Shown: in pieces, positions 16,710-17,596 of the stretch
How the letters are laid out: each line of letters starts with the position of its first letter
How positions within the stretch are numbered: the stretch's first letter is position 1
Source: an uncultured Sutterella sp.
GTDB lineage: Bacteria > Pseudomonadota > Gammaproteobacteria > Burkholderiales > Burkholderiaceae_F
Length of the DNA stretch: 17,596 bases
NCBI GenBank assembly: GCA_900552195.1
Contig: URYO01000006.1
Span: forward strand, 1-17,596
Reading direction: 5' to 3'
Made by a program: the position numbers and the translations under genes
The notes under the pieces: model-generated
Told to the model about the DNA's origin: nothing
The model's database searches: none
The model's input: only the letters and a program-made list of their open reading frames with translations

Positions 16710-17414
16710 TTAACCATGGCAGACCGAGCACTGGTTAGCATTTTCTTCAGGCAGATAGCCGTGGGTCGGACGTCTTGCGGGTTCGCCGGAACGATCCTTC
16801 CAAGGCATATAGGTCAGAGCGGCAGCCGGGCAGGCTTTCACGCATTTCGGTTCGCCGTCGCAAAGGAAGCACTTGCTGGCTTTCTGTTTTTCGCGGTCGA
16901 AGCTCATCATGTCCCACGGACAGGCTTTCTGGCAGAGTCCGCAGCCGATGCACTTGTCTTCATCCACATAGCGGGCGCCGGTCTTGGGGTCGACGCGGAT
17001 GGCACCCTGCGGGCAGGCATTAGCACAAGGGACAGGGTGGGCGCACTGACGGCAGGTGTCCTGATAGACAGTGCTGTCGCCCCAAACGCCCTGCAGAGGA
17101 CGTGCACCGGGGTTGCCCGGACCGTACCAAATATTGCGGCCGATACGAATACGAGCCAGAACCGGGTCGTTCTTACCGTCGTTAAATTCGGTACAAGCCA
17201 TTTCGCAGCGCTGGCAGTCGACGCAGAGAGAGGGATCGCCGACGATTAAGCCCTTTGGAGTTTCCAAAATAATGTAGGGCTGAGCGCCGGTCTGCGCGCG
17301 GGATTGATTCATAGCAGCAAATGCTGCGGTTACGGTAGCTACCTGCAGGAAGCCGCGTCGAGTAATGTCTTGGGGCAGATTTACCCGAGACATTAGGTCT
17401 TTCAGATCAAACAT
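16710..17414 (-). CDS. ydhY: YdhY-type four-cluster ferredoxin partner of the oxidoreductase, with C-terminal CXXCH
   Basis: A 234-residue electron-transfer subunit. Seen: a Tat-like leader with TRRGFLQ (18-24) and a hydrophobic stretch to about 39. Sixteen cluster cysteines form four sets: C64-C67-C70-C74, C121-C124-C130-C134, C155-C158-C161-C165 and C182-C185-C191-C195, as in YdhY/DmsB-like proteins. The sequence ETPKGLIVGD before the first set and CTEFNDG after it match YdhY from memory. Past the last cluster is a tail of about 35 residues ending CSVCHG (229-234), a CXXCH heme c motif absent from E. coli YdhY. It is first in the operon; AGGAG lies about 11 bases before the ATG, slightly far. 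A Tat signal here and none on the oxidoreductase suggests the two may be exported together. Confidence 0.9.
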   Translation of the reverse strand: MFDLKDLMSRVNLPQDITRRGFLQVATVTAAFAAMNQSRAQTGAQPYIILETPKGLIVGDPSLCVDCQRCEMACTEFNDGKNDPVLARIRIGRNIWYGPGNPGARPLQGVWGDSTVYQDTCRQCAHPVPCANACPQGAIRVDPKTGARYVDEDKCIGCGLCQKACPWDMMSFDREKQKASKCFLCDGEPKCVKACPAAALTYMPWKDRSGEPARRPTHGYLPEENANQCSVCHG

Positions 17415-17440
17415 GATTTCAATTTCTCCTGATGGAGGAA

Positions 17441-17496
17441 CGACAGAGACTGTCGCAGAGAGAGAACGCAGGGACGAAGCTAGGAGAGACCCTGCG
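17441..17496 (-). promoter_or_regulatory. Structured leader of the AOR operon
   Basis: Two perfect inverted repeats lie in the untranslated region before the first gene: CGACAG/CTGTCG (17441-17446, 17450-17455, loop AGA) and CGCAGGG/CCCTGCG (17467-17473, 17490-17496, 16-base loop). They could fold as tandem hairpins in the leader RNA. It does not match the large molybdenum-cofactor riboswitch by eye; function unknown. Confidence 0.45.
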
Positions 17497-17515
17497 AGTC
17501 CGTTGTGGTGCAGAG

Positions 17516-17521
17516 ATTATA
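17516..17521 (-). promoter_or_regulatory. Candidate -10 box of the AOR operon
   Basis: A perfect TATAAT on the minus strand, about 100 bases before the first start codon, placing transcription start near 17509. No -35 match is found at 16-18 bases upstream. That upstream DNA is the rpoC fragment, so the native -35 or activator site is probably missing from this window. Confidence 0.3.
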
Positions 17522-17596
17522 AGTGTTATGGACGTAACTTGGCATCCAGTCGTATGGTTCAGAAAGGTGAAGCAGTCGGCGTAATCGCTGCCCAAT
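17521..17596 (+). other. rpoC: Internal fragment of rpoC (RNA polymerase beta' subunit), truncated both sides
   Basis: In frame from 17521 this reads KCYGRNLASS, then RMVQKG, then GEAVGVIAAQ at the window edge. That is the strongly conserved beta' segment which in E. coli reads CYGRDLARG followed by GEAIGVIAAQS. Upstream of 17521 the frame continues but no longer resembles RpoC (the expected Val-Cys-Ala before this point is absent). The match starts abruptly inside the gene and runs off the window. A contig-end chimera is the likeliest reason; a real partial duplication of rpoC is possible. Confidence 0.8.

Noticed and set aside
17413-17596. Open frame from an ATG at 17413 that runs into the rpoC segment, resembling a fusion gene
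   Set aside because: The part before 17521 has no resemblance to RpoC or any family, overlaps the operon's start codon and leader, and has no clear ribosome site; the openness over some 36 codons is likely chance.

Overview
The window looks like chromosome from an anaerobic or microaerobic gut-type betaproteobacterium (Burkholderiales, most like Sutterella/Parasutterella). This is inferred from the aroK-aroB-dgt gene order, a PBP1A gene pointing away from aroK, a sigma-54/NtrC-type glnK-amtB unit, and a YdhV-type tungsten/molybdenum aldehyde oxidoreductase operon. No 16S rRNA or other marker is present to prove it. No rRNA, tRNA, CRISPR array, insertion sequence or prophage gene was seen. Both ends are cut: the window opens a few codons inside a dehydrogenase gene and closes inside a fragment of rpoC.

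Layout. 1-960: D-2-hydroxyacid dehydrogenase (+), closed by a strong hairpin terminator. 1046-1753: RibD-C/dihydrofolate-reductase-like protein (-), preceded by a near-perfect MerR-type operator. 1754-2069 is the only intergenic stretch over 300 bases; it holds that operator, an NtrC-like enhancer and a sigma-54 promoter. 2070-3667: glnK-amtB (+), nitrogen-regulated ammonium sensing and uptake. 3668-3782: convergent spacer with an 11-bp hairpin and a possible pseudoknot. 3783-6194: mrcA (PBP1A, -). 6328-7366: azlC-azlD branched-chain amino acid exporter (-). 7541-7969: a single-domain EamA-like transporter (+). 8048-10817: aroK-aroB-dgt, translationally coupled (+), ending in a terminator shared with the next, convergent operon.

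10889-17414 (-) is the most interesting part: a six-gene respiratory operon. In order of transcription it encodes a Tat-targeted four-cluster ferredoxin (YdhY type), an AOR-family oxidoreductase (YdhV), a cytosolic protein of unknown function (YdhW position), a secreted multiheme cytochrome c, a Tat/lipobox NrfC-type ferredoxin (YdhX type) and an NrfD-type quinone-interacting membrane protein. Inferred role: electrons from oxidation of an aldehyde (or an unknown substrate) pass through ferredoxins and cytochrome to or from the quinone pool. Two heme-related oddities stand out. The cytochrome has three CXXCH sites plus a CX15CH site like the rare one in the sulfite reductases MccA/SirA. The YdhY-like ferredoxin ends in CSVCHG, a CXXCH motif at its extreme C-terminus.

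The last ~76 bases encode an internal, highly conserved piece of RpoC that begins abruptly next to the operon leader. This is most likely an assembly chimera at a contig end, so the operon's true upstream region is probably missing.
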